A stretch of 64,000 nucleotides of DNA from Burkholderia aenigmatica. Its GTDB lineage: Bacteria > Pseudomonadota > Gammaproteobacteria > Burkholderiales > Burkholderiaceae. Where the stretch lies: the NCBI RefSeq assembly GCF_902499175.1, contig NZ_CABVQC010000016.1, forward strand, positions 62,001 to 126,000, in the 5' to 3' direction. This document shows positions 1 through 9,283 of the stretch, one piece after another; within the stretch, counting starts at the first letter, position 1; the number at the start of each line of letters is the position of its first letter. The notes under the pieces are model-generated. The model did not search any database. It saw nothing but the letters and a program-made list of their open reading frames with translations, and had not been told where the DNA came from. Position numbers and translations under genes: made by a program.

Positions 1-975
1 ATTCCTGTATCGGCTTTTGCGGAGTGCTATGTCAAGGAGGATTACACCGGTCGAAAGATTCCGTATCAGACGGTCGAGTTTCCTGCGTTCAAGCCCGCTG
101 CTTTCGATCCCGAAGTGCCGGACGGCACCGTCTTGTACAGTGGCAAGGGAACAGCAAGTGGCGCGGGCGGCGTCTCTTACTGCCCAGATGCCAACGGCAT
201 CGACCTCCCTATCGGGAATCGGCTATATCAAGGTGTCGGTGCCTATAACGCGAACTACCATACCTATCCGACTTCCGTAGCAGGCGTCGGTTATCGCATA
301 AAGGGGGGGATCAATCCAGACCAATGGTGGCCGAACCAAGACTATATGCCTTCCAAGGGGGGGCCTTTGTCGAGTTCGAGCAACTTTAGCATCGAGCTTG
401 TCAAGACTGGTCCGATCACGGCCGCAGGGTCCCTGTCCGGCGAGATCGGACAAACATACTACCCCGACCACAGATCTGTGGTGCGCCGTGTTTTCTTGAC
501 GGGCGGTTTGCCGATTGTTCCTTCCGTGCCGAGCTGTACGGTACAGAACAAGGTGATTGGCGTGCCGCTGGGCTCGGTTTCGACCAAGGCGCTCGACACA
601 GGTGGTGCGTCCGACTACCAGTCGTTCTCGATCAATCTGGAATGCTCGAACGGGACGGCGGGGACATCGACCAGGATGTTTATCACGCTGACCGATGCCG
701 CGAGGCCGGGCAACCGCAGCGGCCTGCTGACACTGGCCTCGTCTGGTTCCAATGCCGCGACTGGAGTCGGGGTGGAAATCCGTCGAGCGGACGATACCGT
801 TGTCAGCTTCGGGCCGGATTCCCCCGCGTCTGGCAATCCCAATCAGTGGTTCGTCGGGCAGTACGGCAATACCAGCGTGTCCATTCCGTTGAAAGCGCGC
901 TATCTGAGAGCGACCGGCCCGCTGAAGGGAGGATTGGCCGATGCGGCCGCGACGTTCACCATGAGCTACCAGTAG
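1..975 (+). CDS. Fimbrial adhesin/minor pilin, 5' end outside window
   Basis: The reading frame is open from the first base, so the start and most of the signal peptide lie upstream; the first visible residues (IPVSAFAEC) look like the end of a signal sequence. The C-terminal ~150 residues look like a chaperone-usher pilin domain: a first cysteine in PSCTV, a second in LEC about 45 residues later, and the terminal FTMSYQ typical of FimA-type subunits. The N-terminal ~150 residues would be a receptor-binding or linker domain, making this a two-domain tip adhesin. It converges on a paralogue at 1174-2243, whose C-terminus is similar and ends identically. Export to the periplasm and assembly by an usher outside the window is inferred. 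The family call is secure; the ligand is unknown. Confidence 0.8.
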   Translation: MPVSAFAECYVKEDYTGRKIPYQTVEFPAFKPAAFDPEVPDGTVLYSGKGTASGAGGVSYCPDANGIDLPIGNRLYQGVGAYNANYHTYPTSVAGVGYRIKGGINPDQWWPNQDYMPSKGGPLSSSSNFSIELVKTGPITAAGSLSGEIGQTYYPDHRSVVRRVFLTGGLPIVPSVPSCTVQNKVIGVPLGSVSTKALDTGGASDYQSFSINLECSNGTAGTSTRMFITLTDAARPGNRSGLLTLASSGSNAATGVGVEIRRADDTVVSFGPDSPASGNPNQWFVGQYGNTSVSIPLKARYLRATGPLKGGLADAAATFTMSYQ

Positions 976-1140
976 CACGAGCCGACATGGGAACGCGCCA
1001 GCCTGACGGGTTTGACGGCCCTCGGGCTGGCCCGCTTCGATCACTGCCTGAACCGGGCTCGAGTGTGACGCGGTGGACACCCTGGTCTCCGGCTCATCCG
1101 TTGCGCTTGACGTTTCGGGTCACTCGGTAATCAAGAAAGT

Positions 1141-1167
1141 TGTCACCTGCGCGATGCGCAGATGACA
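1141..1167 (-). terminator. Hairpin downstream of the minus-strand fimbrial gene
   Basis: Arms TGTCA-CTGCGC and GCGCAG-TGACA flank a GAT loop with one internal mismatch. Read on the minus strand, the hairpin is followed by the T-rich stretch ACTTTCTTGATT. It starts a few bases past the stop of the 1174-2243 gene, so it probably ends that transcript. Confidence 0.5.
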
Positions 1168-1173
1168 GCGATT

Positions 1174-2243
1174 TCACTGATAACTCATCGTGAAGTTTGC
1201 GATCGCGTTCGCCGTTCCCGACGTAATGCGCGGGCTGGTTTGCACATAGCGGGCCCGGAGCGGGATGGTCATGCCCGCGGCGCCTTGCGCGACGCTTCCG
1301 CCCAGCCATTGATTGGTGTTGCCGATGGCGGCAGATTCGGGACCGTATCCAAGTACTTCGTCATCCTTCAAGATCTGAAGGCCCACTCCGCCGGCGGTCG
1401 AGTCCTTCGAGAGCGACAGCGTCTTCGACGTATTCCCGGGATTCGTTGCGTCGGTCAGCGTGACATACACCTTGGCAGACGTTCCCGTATCGCCACCCGA
1501 GCAGGATACGTCGATCCCGAACGATCGGGACGGCGCTGTCGAGCCGATGCCGGTGAAAACGGTCGAAGCATCGTCTCACCCATCGGTACCTGGATGCGTG
1601 GGGTCCTGACCGTGCAGCTCGGAACCTTGGGGGTGACGAGGACGGGTTTGGCGAAGCGATATTCCACCAGCACCTGACCCGAGCCGTTGTTTGCCCGGTA
1701 GTGCGCATAGGCACCACTCAATACGCCGCTTTCCGTCACGTTTCCGGTTTTGATCAGCTGGATCGTGGGTGCATAGTATATGTTCCAAGGCTTGACCAGA
1801 TCGTTCGTCCCCTGTTCGACGAACGGTGCCACTTGCCCGGTGGGCGATACGACTCGCAATCCGACGTTCGGCACGGAAGTTGGATAAACCTTGCTGGCAT
1901 CAGGTACCCCAACGCCGGTGATGTACGTATAGGTGCTGGTGGAGCAGGTCGATTTGGGACCCCACGGGTCAGACGCATTGGTGAAGGTCAGCCCTGATCC
2001 CTCTGCTTGATAGATGATCCCGCCGATCGGGATGTCGCCGGGGCTGAAAGGCGGGGGGGTGAACCCGCGAACGGTGACCATGAAGTAATCCCGTCCGTCT
2101 TTCGTGTTGGCTGTGCATGCGGCAAGCGCATGAATTGGTAGCAGTACTGATAGAAATATCGCATATTTAATTTTTTTACTGCCTTGTATCGGCGAAATTG
2201 GAAGCACCGGATTTTTCCCGGGGCTGTCGGTCGAGACAAGCAC
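1174..2243 (-). pseudogene. Fimbrial adhesin with an internal frameshift
   Basis: Two overlapping frames together encode one two-domain fimbrial adhesin paralogous to the gene at 1-975. The upstream frame (2243 to about 1570) gives a signal peptide (hydrophobic YAIFLSVLLPIHALA), an adhesin domain and the start of the pilin domain (PSCTV...VPMGETM). The downstream frame resumes with TVFTGIGSTAPSRSFGIDVSC and ends in NFTMSYQ at 1174. The switch falls at about 1565-1576; one extra base there would restore a paralogue-like sequence. Unshifted, the upstream frame runs on to 1455 as unrelated arginine-rich sequence, and the downstream frame meets a stop at its 5' side. This is either a recent inactivation, a phase-variable state or a sequencing error. 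The start is uncertain because no clear Shine-Dalgarno is seen; GTG codons at 2243 and shortly downstream are options. Confidence 0.7.
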
Positions 2244-2639
2244 TGGATCTGGAGCCGGTGCTTATTGGACACTAGCGTGGTCTGCTCGAGCAGGTCGACA
2301 ATTGTCCATTGGCGCAGAGAAGATTGAAATGGGATAAGTACTAAATCCGTTTGCCGGAAAGCGAAGCAGATGCGGGGCGGATGCATGACGTAACAGGCAG
2401 GCCGTTGCCACCGTTACCGGATTGTCCGGATCGGTGTTCCCCGTGAACCGAATTCGCGTGTCATCTTGCTGTCCGCACTGAAAATCCAAAAGACCGGCTC
2501 GCCCGGTATTCCCGGTCGGCCGGTCTATGGGCCGGCAGCCCGGAGGCTGCCGGTTACGCGTGCTCATCCTGCTTGCGACGCGTCATGGCGTTCGGGCATC
2601 GGTTCGAGCCCATGACACCCAACGCCATGCGGGTGGCGC
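2244..2639. other. Intergenic region between fimbrial gene and TpsA
   Basis: About 400 bases without a convincing gene. It should hold the promoter of the minus-strand fimbrial gene near its left end and the 3' end of the tpsA transcript at its right end. A short minus-strand stretch at 2418-2486 reads DFQCGQQDDTRIRFTGNTDP, faintly like a pilin beta-strand segment, but no intact gene surrounds it. The hairpin at 2532-2553 is listed separately. Confidence 0.5.
2532..2553 (-). terminator. Hairpin downstream of tpsA
   Basis: Perfect 9-bp arms CCGGCAGCC / GGCTGCCGG around a CGGA loop, about 90 bases past the tpsA stop. There is no T-tract on either side, so it may be a Rho-assisted end or an mRNA-stabilising stem rather than a true intrinsic terminator. 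Confidence 0.35.
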
Positions 2640-5600
2640 TCAGGGCGCCACGTATCCGTAGTTGAGACCGACCAGCGGACCGTGGAACTGGTTGTAGCCC
2701 GCCTTGACGTCGATATGGCTGCTGGTCGACGAGCCCTCGATGAAGCCGAAGTTGCCGCCTGCGAGACCGCCGAGTCGTGCATACCGGCCGCCGGAAACCG
2801 TGCCGCTCGACGACGCCGCCGTGACGACGCCACCGTTGCTGCCGACGAGGCCGCCGACGTAGCTGAAGTCTCCACCCTTCGCCGAGCCGGTCGCGTGCGA
2901 CTGGTCGATCTGGCCGATGAGGCTGCCGACGAGCCCGCCGAGATAGCTTTGTGTGCCAGCCTCGACATCGCCGGATGCATGCGACAGCGCGATACGGCCG
3001 GATTCGTTGACGCCGATCAGGCCGCCCGCAGTCGACATGTCGCCGGCTTTGACGGCACCCTCGGCGCGGGATTCGAGCACGGTGCCTGCGTTTCGACCGA
3101 TCAGGCCGCCGGCGGTACTGGCCAGCCCGGCCATGACGTTGCCGACTGCCTTCGTCGTCCGGACCATGCCCCGGTTGACCCCGACGAGCCCGCCGGCCGC
3201 GCTCGAGGCGCCGGCGGTCACGCTGCCGGACGCGCTGGACGATTCGACGCGGCCGGTATTGACGCCGGCGAAGCCGCCTGCCGAGCTTGCGTTGCCTGCG
3301 ATCGCGTCGCCGGATGCATCGGATGTCGCGATGGCGCCCGTATTGATCCCGGCAAAACCGCCGACCGTGCTTGCGTGCTCGCCGGTTGCGTTGCCCGCGG
3401 CCAGCGACGTCTCGACGAAGCCGTCGTTCGTGCCCGCGAAGCCGCCGATCGTCGATTTGCCCGCGGCCTTGACGTTGCCGTGAGCGCTCGATGCATGGAT
3501 TCGGCCCGCCGCGTCGTTGCGGCCGACGAAGCCGCCCGCCGTGCTGTCCGTACCGGCGATGACGCTGCCGTTGGCCGTCGATGCGTCGATGTCGCCTTCG
3601 TTGTAGCCGGCGAAGCCACCCGCGGCCCAGGTCGAGTTGCCGGTCGTCACGTTGCCGTTTGCCTGCGAGTCCTTGATGCGGCCGAGGCTCGAGCCGGCGA
3701 AACCGCCGACCCTGCCAGAGGCCGTCGCGACGACGTCGCCGTTCGCGGCAGACGTTTCAATCTCGCCCGAATTCACGCCGACGAAGCCGCCTGCGATGCC
3801 GCGATCGCCGACCGTGACCTTGCCGTCGGCGCGCGACGCCAGGATGGTGCCGGCGTTGGCGCCGACCAGGCCGCCGGCGACGGCGTTCTGGCGAGCGGTA
3901 ACGATTGCGGACGATGCGGAATTCCTGACGACGCCGCCACGTTCGTTAACCCCGATCAAGCCGCCGACCATCGACTTGTCGCCCGTGCCGACGACGCTGC
4001 CCGCGCTTGACGACGTTTCGATGAGGCCGGTGTTCGTGCCGACGAGGCCGCCCGTCGCCCCGTCGAGCGCGGCGGTCACGCGCACGTCGGTGTGGCTGTC
4101 GCGGATCGTCGCCACCGGCAATGCCTGCAGCGAACGGTTTTCGCCGGCCAGACCGCCGATCGACAGGGCATCGCGATCGCCGTCGATGCGTCCCGATACC
4201 TGCGCATGGTCGATCATGCCGTAGTTCGCGCCGACGAGCCCGCCGACGATCGTGCGCCCCTGCGTCGTGACGACGACGTTACTGGCCTTCACGTTCGAGA
4301 TCACGCCGGTGTTCATGCCGGCCAGCGTGCCGACGAATGTCGGCGAGCCGTACGGCAGGCCGTTCGCGGTCGTCGCGATGTTCAGCAGGTTGAGGTTCGC
4401 GATGCGGCCCGCGTTCTGTTCGGACAGGCCGACGGCGGTCTGGCCCGGGTTCGAGATGATCAGGCGACTGATCGTGTTGCCGAGGCCGTCGAACGTGCCG
4501 GAGAACGCGCCGCCGCCGGCAAGGCTGCGGAAGCGCACGTTCGCGCCGTCGATCGCGTTGCCCATCACGTAGCGGCCCCTGAGGTTCGCGTCAACGTTGC
4601 GCAGATCGGCGATGGTGTGCAGTACCTTGTAGTCGTCGCCGTTCGAACGGAACGACGCGTTTTCGCCGGACAAAGTCACGGCGGCGCCGTTCGCGAGTGT
4701 ATGGCCGTTCTTCGAGTTGAGTTCGAGGTGTGCGTTGCGGCCGGTGAGTTTCACCGCCTGGTCGACGCGGATCGCGTCCGCCGCGTTGACCACGACGCTG
4801 GCGTTCTCGCCGGCCGCGATCAGCGCCTGCTGCAACTCGACCTTGCCCTTCTGCGACGTCAGCGCGAGCGCACGATCGGACGTCCACGACACCGGGCCGC
4901 CGATGGTGAGGTTGCCGCGCGTGTTCGTCAGCGCGACGTTGGTCGTGCCGAGGGTGCGCGACAGGGTGCCGGCATCGAGCGAACGATCGCCGCCGGCGCT
5001 GCCGTTCACGCCCGCGTTGCCCGCCTCGATCGTCCACGTGCCGGCTGCGTCGCCGGTGCGCGTGTCGACCTGTACGCCGGCTGCCACGTCGACACGCTCG
5101 CCGCGCGTGACGATCTCGCCGGTCGGCGCACCGGCTTGCGCCGCGCTGGTGTCGAGCTTGCCAGCGACCTTGACCGTACCGCCGTCGAGCGTGATCTTGC
5201 CGCCGCGGTTCGCGAGCCCTTTCGCTTCGATCGTGCCCGTGTTGTTGACGACCGCGCCCAGCAGATCGCCGGCCGCGCGGGCTGTCATCAGCACTTCGCC
5301 GCCGTCGGCCTTCAGCAGGCCGCCATTGCTGGCCTGAGCGTCGACCGCGCCCGCTTCGACCTGCAGGTTGAGCAGGCCGTTGCCGTCGAAGTTCACGTTG
5401 AATGCGTTGCCGGCGCCGAGCGCGACGCGGCCCATCTTCGCCTGGATCACGCCGTTGTTCGACACGCGCGCGCCGAGCAGCGCGACGCTGCCGCCGTCAG
5501 CGGCCGTGATGCGGCCGTCGTTGACGATCGATTGCGTCGAATTGCCCGCGAAACGATAGCGGCCGGCGAGGAAATCCTCGTTGGTGACGTTCTGCGTCGA

Positions 5601-6065
5601 CGCGACGAGCCCACCGACGCTGATCTGTGCGCCGGAGCCGAACAGCACGCCGTTCGGGTTTACGAGAAATACCTTGCCGTTCGCGTCGAGCTGGCCGTTG
5701 ATCCGGCTGCCGTTGCTGCCGATGACGCGGTTGAGTGCGATCGACTGGCTGCCGGGCTGATGAAAGGACACGCGCTCGCCGCCGGCGATGCTGAAGTCGT
5801 TCCAGTTGGTGATGAGCTTGTCGGAGTGCTGGTTGACAGTCATGGACTTGCTGTCGGCGTCGCGAAGGATGTCGGCCTTGCCCGATACGAGCGTTTCCCC
5901 GGTAGGCAGCGCGAACGCGGGCATGGCGGCCAGGCCAAGCAGCGAGATGGCCGCTGCGGCGAGGCGTTTGCCGCTTCCCGGCTTGCCGTGCCGGCGCGCG
6001 GTTTCCCCGACGGCGCTCCAGCAACCTTGAGTCTGATTCCAGACCAATGCATAGGTCTTGTTCAT
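2640..6065 (-). CDS. Two-partner secretion exoprotein (TpsA) with GLUG-type repeats
   Basis: A 1141-residue secreted exoprotein. Residues 1-24 form an extended signal peptide region (start MNKTYALVWNQTQGCW), followed by a hydrophobic signal core at about 36-52. A TPS haemagglutination domain follows, with the hallmark VFLVNPNGVLFG and VNQHSDKLITNWNDFSI. From about residue 560 to the end there are roughly 18 copies of an ~18-24 residue unit of the form GGLVGxNxGxIxxSxAxG, the GLUG pattern. The protein lacks a large C-terminal toxin module and is much shorter than FhaB or CdiA/BcpA. The cognate transporter is immediately upstream (6244-7890), 178 bases away. A role as surface adhesin or secreted matrix protein is inferred from the family. 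The 5' start fits the conserved extended signal peptide exactly. Confidence 0.9.
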   Translation of the reverse strand: MNKTYALVWNQTQGCWSAVGETARRHGKPGSGKRLAAAAISLLGLAAMPAFALPTGETLVSGKADILRDADSKSMTVNQHSDKLITNWNDFSIAGGERVSFHQPGSQSIALNRVIGSNGSRINGQLDANGKVFLVNPNGVLFGSGAQISVGGLVASTQNVTNEDFLAGRYRFAGNSTQSIVNDGRITAADGGSVALLGARVSNNGVIQAKMGRVALGAGNAFNVNFDGNGLLNLQVEAGAVDAQASNGGLLKADGGEVLMTARAAGDLLGAVVNNTGTIEAKGLANRGGKITLDGGTVKVAGKLDTSAAQAGAPTGEIVTRGERVDVAAGVQVDTRTGDAAGTWTIEAGNAGVNGSAGGDRSLDAGTLSRTLGTTNVALTNTRGNLTIGGPVSWTSDRALALTSQKGKVELQQALIAAGENASVVVNAADAIRVDQAVKLTGRNAHLELNSKNGHTLANGAAVTLSGENASFRSNGDDYKVLHTIADLRNVDANLRGRYVMGNAIDGANVRFRSLAGGGAFSGTFDGLGNTISRLIISNPGQTAVGLSEQNAGRIANLNLLNIATTANGLPYGSPTFVGTLAGMNTGVISNVKASNVVVTTQGRTIVGGLVGANYGMIDHAQVSGRIDGDRDALSIGGLAGENRSLQALPVATIRDSHTDVRVTAALDGATGGLVGTNTGLIETSSSAGSVVGTGDKSMVGGLIGVNERGGVVRNSASSAIVTARQNAVAGGLVGANAGTILASRADGKVTVGDRGIAGGFVGVNSGEIETSAANGDVVATASGRVGGFAGSSLGRIKDSQANGNVTTGNSTWAAGGFAGYNEGDIDASTANGSVIAGTDSTAGGFVGRNDAAGRIHASSAHGNVKAAGKSTIGGFAGTNDGFVETSLAAGNATGEHASTVGGFAGINTGAIATSDASGDAIAGNASSAGGFAGVNTGRVESSSASGSVTAGASSAAGGLVGVNRGMVRTTKAVGNVMAGLASTAGGLIGRNAGTVLESRAEGAVKAGDMSTAGGLIGVNESGRIALSHASGDVEAGTQSYLGGLVGSLIGQIDQSHATGSAKGGDFSYVGGLVGSNGGVVTAASSSGTVSGGRYARLGGLAGGNFGFIEGSSTSSHIDVKAGYNQFHGPLVGLNYGYVAP

Positions 6066-6243
6066 GGGTCGTTACCCTCTGGTTGAGTACAAGGTGATCG
6101 CTTCATTTTGATATGTATACCTAATGAAGCGGATAAGCCGGAAGCGCTCGGACTCGATCGCTTCCGGCGAGGCGGGCGGCCAGGTCGCCCGCGGTACGCG
6201 CGGCCAGGACCCTGATCGGGCCGGGCCGCTCGTCCTGCACCGC

Positions 6244-7890
6244 TCAGAAATACCGGGCGGCTTGCAACCAGACGCTCGGCGAGCGCGTAGCCGATGCGAC
6301 CGGGTCGGCATGTCCGATGGGCAGCGCGGCGGTCGCGCTGACCTGATGGCGGTCGCCGAACCAGCTCGCGCTGATACCGAACGCGGACAACTGCAGGGCA
6401 TTGCGATCTCGCGACCACGATTGCTTGTTGAGTTGCACGCGGCCTGTATCGGCGAACGCGTTGATCTGCACGCGAGACGCGGCGAGATAGCGCAGCTCGG
6501 CACTGGCCTGCCAGCCCTGGTCGCCGCTGCCTGCGCCGAGTGCGTAAGCGCGCACGCTGTATGGCCCGCCGAGGCTGAATTTTTCCGATGCGTCGAGATT
6601 GCGCGACGAAAGTTGCGCGCTGAACTGCGTATAGAGCTGCCAACGCGCACCGAGCGCCTGCAGGCGCAACGCGCTGACGTTCAGCTTGGCGAAGCGGCCC
6701 TGGGCGTGGGTGAAATCGTTCATGCCGAGCGGATCGTTGCCGTGCAGGCGGCCGATGCCGATGGATGCCGAGAAGCCGCTGCGGCCACCGCCGCCGAAGT
6801 AGTCCTGGCTGTTGCCGGTCAGGCCGAGCGTCCAGACGCCGACGGTCTTGTCGCTGACGACATCGAAGGCGCCGTAGATATCGCGCAGATGCTTGTTCTC
6901 GTACGCGAGTTGTGCGTCGAGCGTGTTCCGGCGGTTGCGCAGCAGCGGTTGCGTGACGAAGACGGAGCGGACGTCGGCGCCGCCGCGATAGTCGAGATCC
7001 TTCATGCTGCCGCCGAGCCGGAAGCTCATGTCCGAGTAGGCGATGCCGACGCGCGTCGACGCGGGGCCGACTGGCAGCTGATAGGCGGCGCGGTAGTAGT
7101 GCTGGTTCGTGTTGCTCGTCAGTCCGCGCAGCGAAAATCGATCGCCGAGCCGCAGCGGGGCGTTGACGTCAAGGCTACCGGTCGCGCGATAGCGGCCGGT
7201 GAGCGGATCGCCGAAGTTGTCGAATTCGACGGACCCGTTGGCGAGCCGGCCGGGTTCGGCGTCGATGACGAGATCCGTCGTGCCGGACTCGTTGCCTGGA
7301 CGCAGCATGCCTTTTGCGTCGACGCCGGGCGTTTCGTTCAGCAGCATGAGGCTGCGTTCGAGACGCCCGCCGTGCACGATGTCGCCCGGATGAAGCCCGG
7401 CGAGCGGTTGGAGCAAGGCCCGGTCTAGCACGCGGGAGCGGTTGCGCAGTTCGATTTGTTCGTAGCGTCCTTCGACGACGGTAATGCGGACGACACCGTG
7501 CTCGATGTCCTGCGGCGGCAGATAGGCGCGAGCGAGGACAAAGCCGTGCTCGCGATAGCAGGCGGTGATCCGCTCGGCGGCTCGCCGGAATTCGGCGAAG
7601 GTGAGATCGCGGCCGACGAGGTCGGCGAGCGACGCATCGAGGCGCTGTGTGGAGATGGCCGCGTTGCCCTCGATCGCGAATGCACGGATTGTCACGCGCG
7701 AGCCGGCGTCGTCGTTCGCGCCGGGTTCGGTCTCAGTTGGTGAGATGACGAGATTCGGGCGTGCGGCGTCGGGTAGCGACGGACGGACCGCTTCGATGTC
7801 GCGCATCGATTGTCCGGCGTTCGGTACCTGAGAATGGGCGAAGCCGGGGAGCAGCAGGGCGGCCGTGATCCACAGGAATCGGCGAGGCAT
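6244..7890 (-). CDS. TpsB outer-membrane transporter (ShlB/FhaC/HecB family)
   Basis: Outer-membrane beta-barrel pore that recognises the TPS domain of its partner and exports it. With the start chosen at 7890 the protein is 548 residues, normal for the family, and begins with a clean signal peptide (PRRFLWITAALLLPGFAHS). An in-frame ATG at 7998 would add 36 residues ahead of the signal and has no Shine-Dalgarno either. POTRA-like sequence lies at about residues 70-200 (for example ITVVEGRYEQIELRNRS). The rest is strand-rich barrel, ending in aromatic ARYF as expected for Omp85-superfamily insertion. It is transcribed just before tpsA, presumably as one operon, so the B-A pair is self-contained. 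Family assignment is strong; the exact start is not. Confidence 0.88.
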   Translation of the reverse strand: MPRRFLWITAALLLPGFAHSQVPNAGQSMRDIEAVRPSLPDAARPNLVISPTETEPGANDDAGSRVTIRAFAIEGNAAISTQRLDASLADLVGRDLTFAEFRRAAERITACYREHGFVLARAYLPPQDIEHGVVRITVVEGRYEQIELRNRSRVLDRALLQPLAGLHPGDIVHGGRLERSLMLLNETPGVDAKGMLRPGNESGTTDLVIDAEPGRLANGSVEFDNFGDPLTGRYRATGSLDVNAPLRLGDRFSLRGLTSNTNQHYYRAAYQLPVGPASTRVGIAYSDMSFRLGGSMKDLDYRGGADVRSVFVTQPLLRNRRNTLDAQLAYENKHLRDIYGAFDVVSDKTVGVWTLGLTGNSQDYFGGGGRSGFSASIGIGRLHGNDPLGMNDFTHAQGRFAKLNVSALRLQALGARWQLYTQFSAQLSSRNLDASEKFSLGGPYSVRAYALGAGSGDQGWQASAELRYLAASRVQINAFADTGRVQLNKQSWSRDRNALQLSAFGISASWFGDRHQVSATAALPIGHADPVASATRSPSVWLQAARYF

Positions 7891-8245
7891 GGCCGGCAAC
7901 GCATGGATGCCGGTGTGCGTAGCGCGGCGAGACGGCGGTGCCGCGTGAGTTGCCGACAGTGCTCCTGAACGCATGCCGACGATTACTGGCGCCTGCATGC
8001 AACGAATGATATGAATACTCCACCCCGGACAGAAAATTTTGACCGGTCTGATGCGTGGTTGCCGGTTCGTTTGTACTGCCGGGGATGTTACGAAAGGGAT
8101 TCAGGCGTGGATATGGAACAAGTACGAGCGCGGGGGGGGAAACAGCTTGTCTTGCATGATTTTGGTCCCGATACGTACATGACGTACTTCGCGCGTGCAC
8201 GCATGCGCTCACTTCACGAACCGGTGTGGCGTCGCTCGATGACGT
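7891..8245. other. Intergenic region upstream of tpsB
   Basis: No gene is supported here. The part right of 7998 should contain the tpsB promoter and the 3' end of the exopolysaccharide operon transcript. I see no T-tailed hairpin. A short G run (eight G) lies near 8135. Confidence 0.4.
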
Positions 8246-9283
8246 TCAGGATGGCATCGGTCGACTCCGGCGCAGCTTGCCGCGCCGATTCAACAGCGAC
8301 AGCAGTGGTTTTTCGAGCCACACGTGACAGGCGTAGCCTGATGCGCAGACAGCCGTGACGATGACGATCGTCGCGGCAATGCCGAGCGATGTGTCGAGAC
8401 CGGCGCGCACGCCCGCGATTCGGGTCGCGACGCCGATGACGTACGGATGAAGCAGATAGATCGAATAGCTGGCCGCGCCGAGCGCCGCGACAAGCGCGTT
8501 GGTGACCGATCGGCCGTTCAGGTCGAGTGCGACGAGTGCAACGATCAGCACACAGGCCGGTATGCCCCACCCCGCGACGCGGACGAACCCGGCCGGTATG
8601 CCGTAGAGGGGCTCGAGCAGGGCGATCGCCGCCGTGCTTGCGGCTACGAGCCCGATCCACGTGCGCGGCGTGACGCGGCCGGCGATGCCCGCCGCGAGCG
8701 CGCGATGGGCGAGTACGCCGAGACCGAACTCGAGCACGATCGGCTGCCCGAGATGATTGGCTACGGTGCCGGGTGCGCCATGAACGGCGACGTACGTGCA
8801 GAACAGTGCGAGCAGCAGCGCCGCGAACGCGGTCGCATGGCGGCCGCGCACCAGCAAGAGCGCGAGCGCGACGACGACGTAGAACAGCATTTCGTATTCG
8901 AGCGTCCAGCCGTTCAGGTTCAGCGGCCCCCACTGACCATTCTCCTTCACGTACGGAACGAACAGCAGCGATTGCGCGAGATAGTCGACGCGAGCGGTCG
9001 TCGAATTGAGCCACTGCGGCCGCCATGTCGCGATCGCGTACACGCCGAGCGTCGTCAGCCAGTACAGCGGCACGATCCGGATCAGCCGCTTGCGGAGGAA
9101 CGCGCGGCCTTCGCGCGGTGCGACCTGCGACATGATGAAACCGCTGATCACGAAGAACACGTCGACACCGGCCTGCCCGAACGGCAACACGTTCATGTGA
9201 TAGGCGACGACCGCGAGCGCCGCGCAGGCGCGCGCGCACTGGATATTCGGAAAGAAGGCGCTTGGCCGATCGAGCATGTTCAT
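8246..9283 (-). CDS. OafA/ExoH-type membrane acyltransferase (exopolysaccharide decoration)
   Basis: A 345-residue acyltransferase-3 family integral membrane protein that would add acetyl or succinyl groups to a sugar repeat. Family marks are an early ACAALAVVAYHMN segment with the catalytic-type histidine, GVDVFFVISGFIMS, an arginine pair in RKRLIRIVPLYWL, and about ten hydrophobic segments, ending in a basic tail. The ATG at 9283 overlaps the stop of the upstream Wzy-like gene (ATGA), which fixes the start and implies translational coupling. It is the last gene of the nine-gene operon reading from 19458. The acceptor polysaccharide and acyl group are not determined by the sequence. Confidence 0.85.
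   Translation of the reverse strand: MNMLDRPSAFFPNIQCARACAALAVVAYHMNVLPFGQAGVDVFFVISGFIMSQVAPREGRAFLRKRLIRIVPLYWLTTLGVYAIATWRPQWLNSTTARVDYLAQSLLFVPYVKENGQWGPLNLNGWTLEYEMLFYVVVALALLLVRGRHATAFAALLLALFCTYVAVHGAPGTVANHLGQPIVLEFGLGVLAHRALAAGIAGRVTPRTWIGLVAASTAAIALLEPLYGIPAGFVRVAGWGIPACVLIVALVALDLNGRSVTNALVAALGAASYSIYLLHPYVIGVATRIAGVRAGLDTSLGIAATIVIVTAVCASGYACHVWLEKPLLSLLNRRGKLRRSRPMPS

Noticed and set aside
2262-2567. A 101-codon minus-strand gene between the fimbrial gene and tpsA
   Set aside because: No ribosome site or domain; overlaps the hairpin. Only a faint pilin-like fragment was kept as a low-interest observation.
2640-4600. DNA-level repeats in the GLUG region as a mobile or CRISPR-like element
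   Set aside because: The periodicity follows the protein repeat and is diverged at DNA level; it is explained by the coding sequence.
4092-6086. A 664-codon open frame opposite tpsA on the plus strand
   Set aside because: It is antisense to a clear TPS exoprotein, rich in Arg/Ala/Asp, and has no recognisable domain. High GC leaves long stop-free antisense frames.
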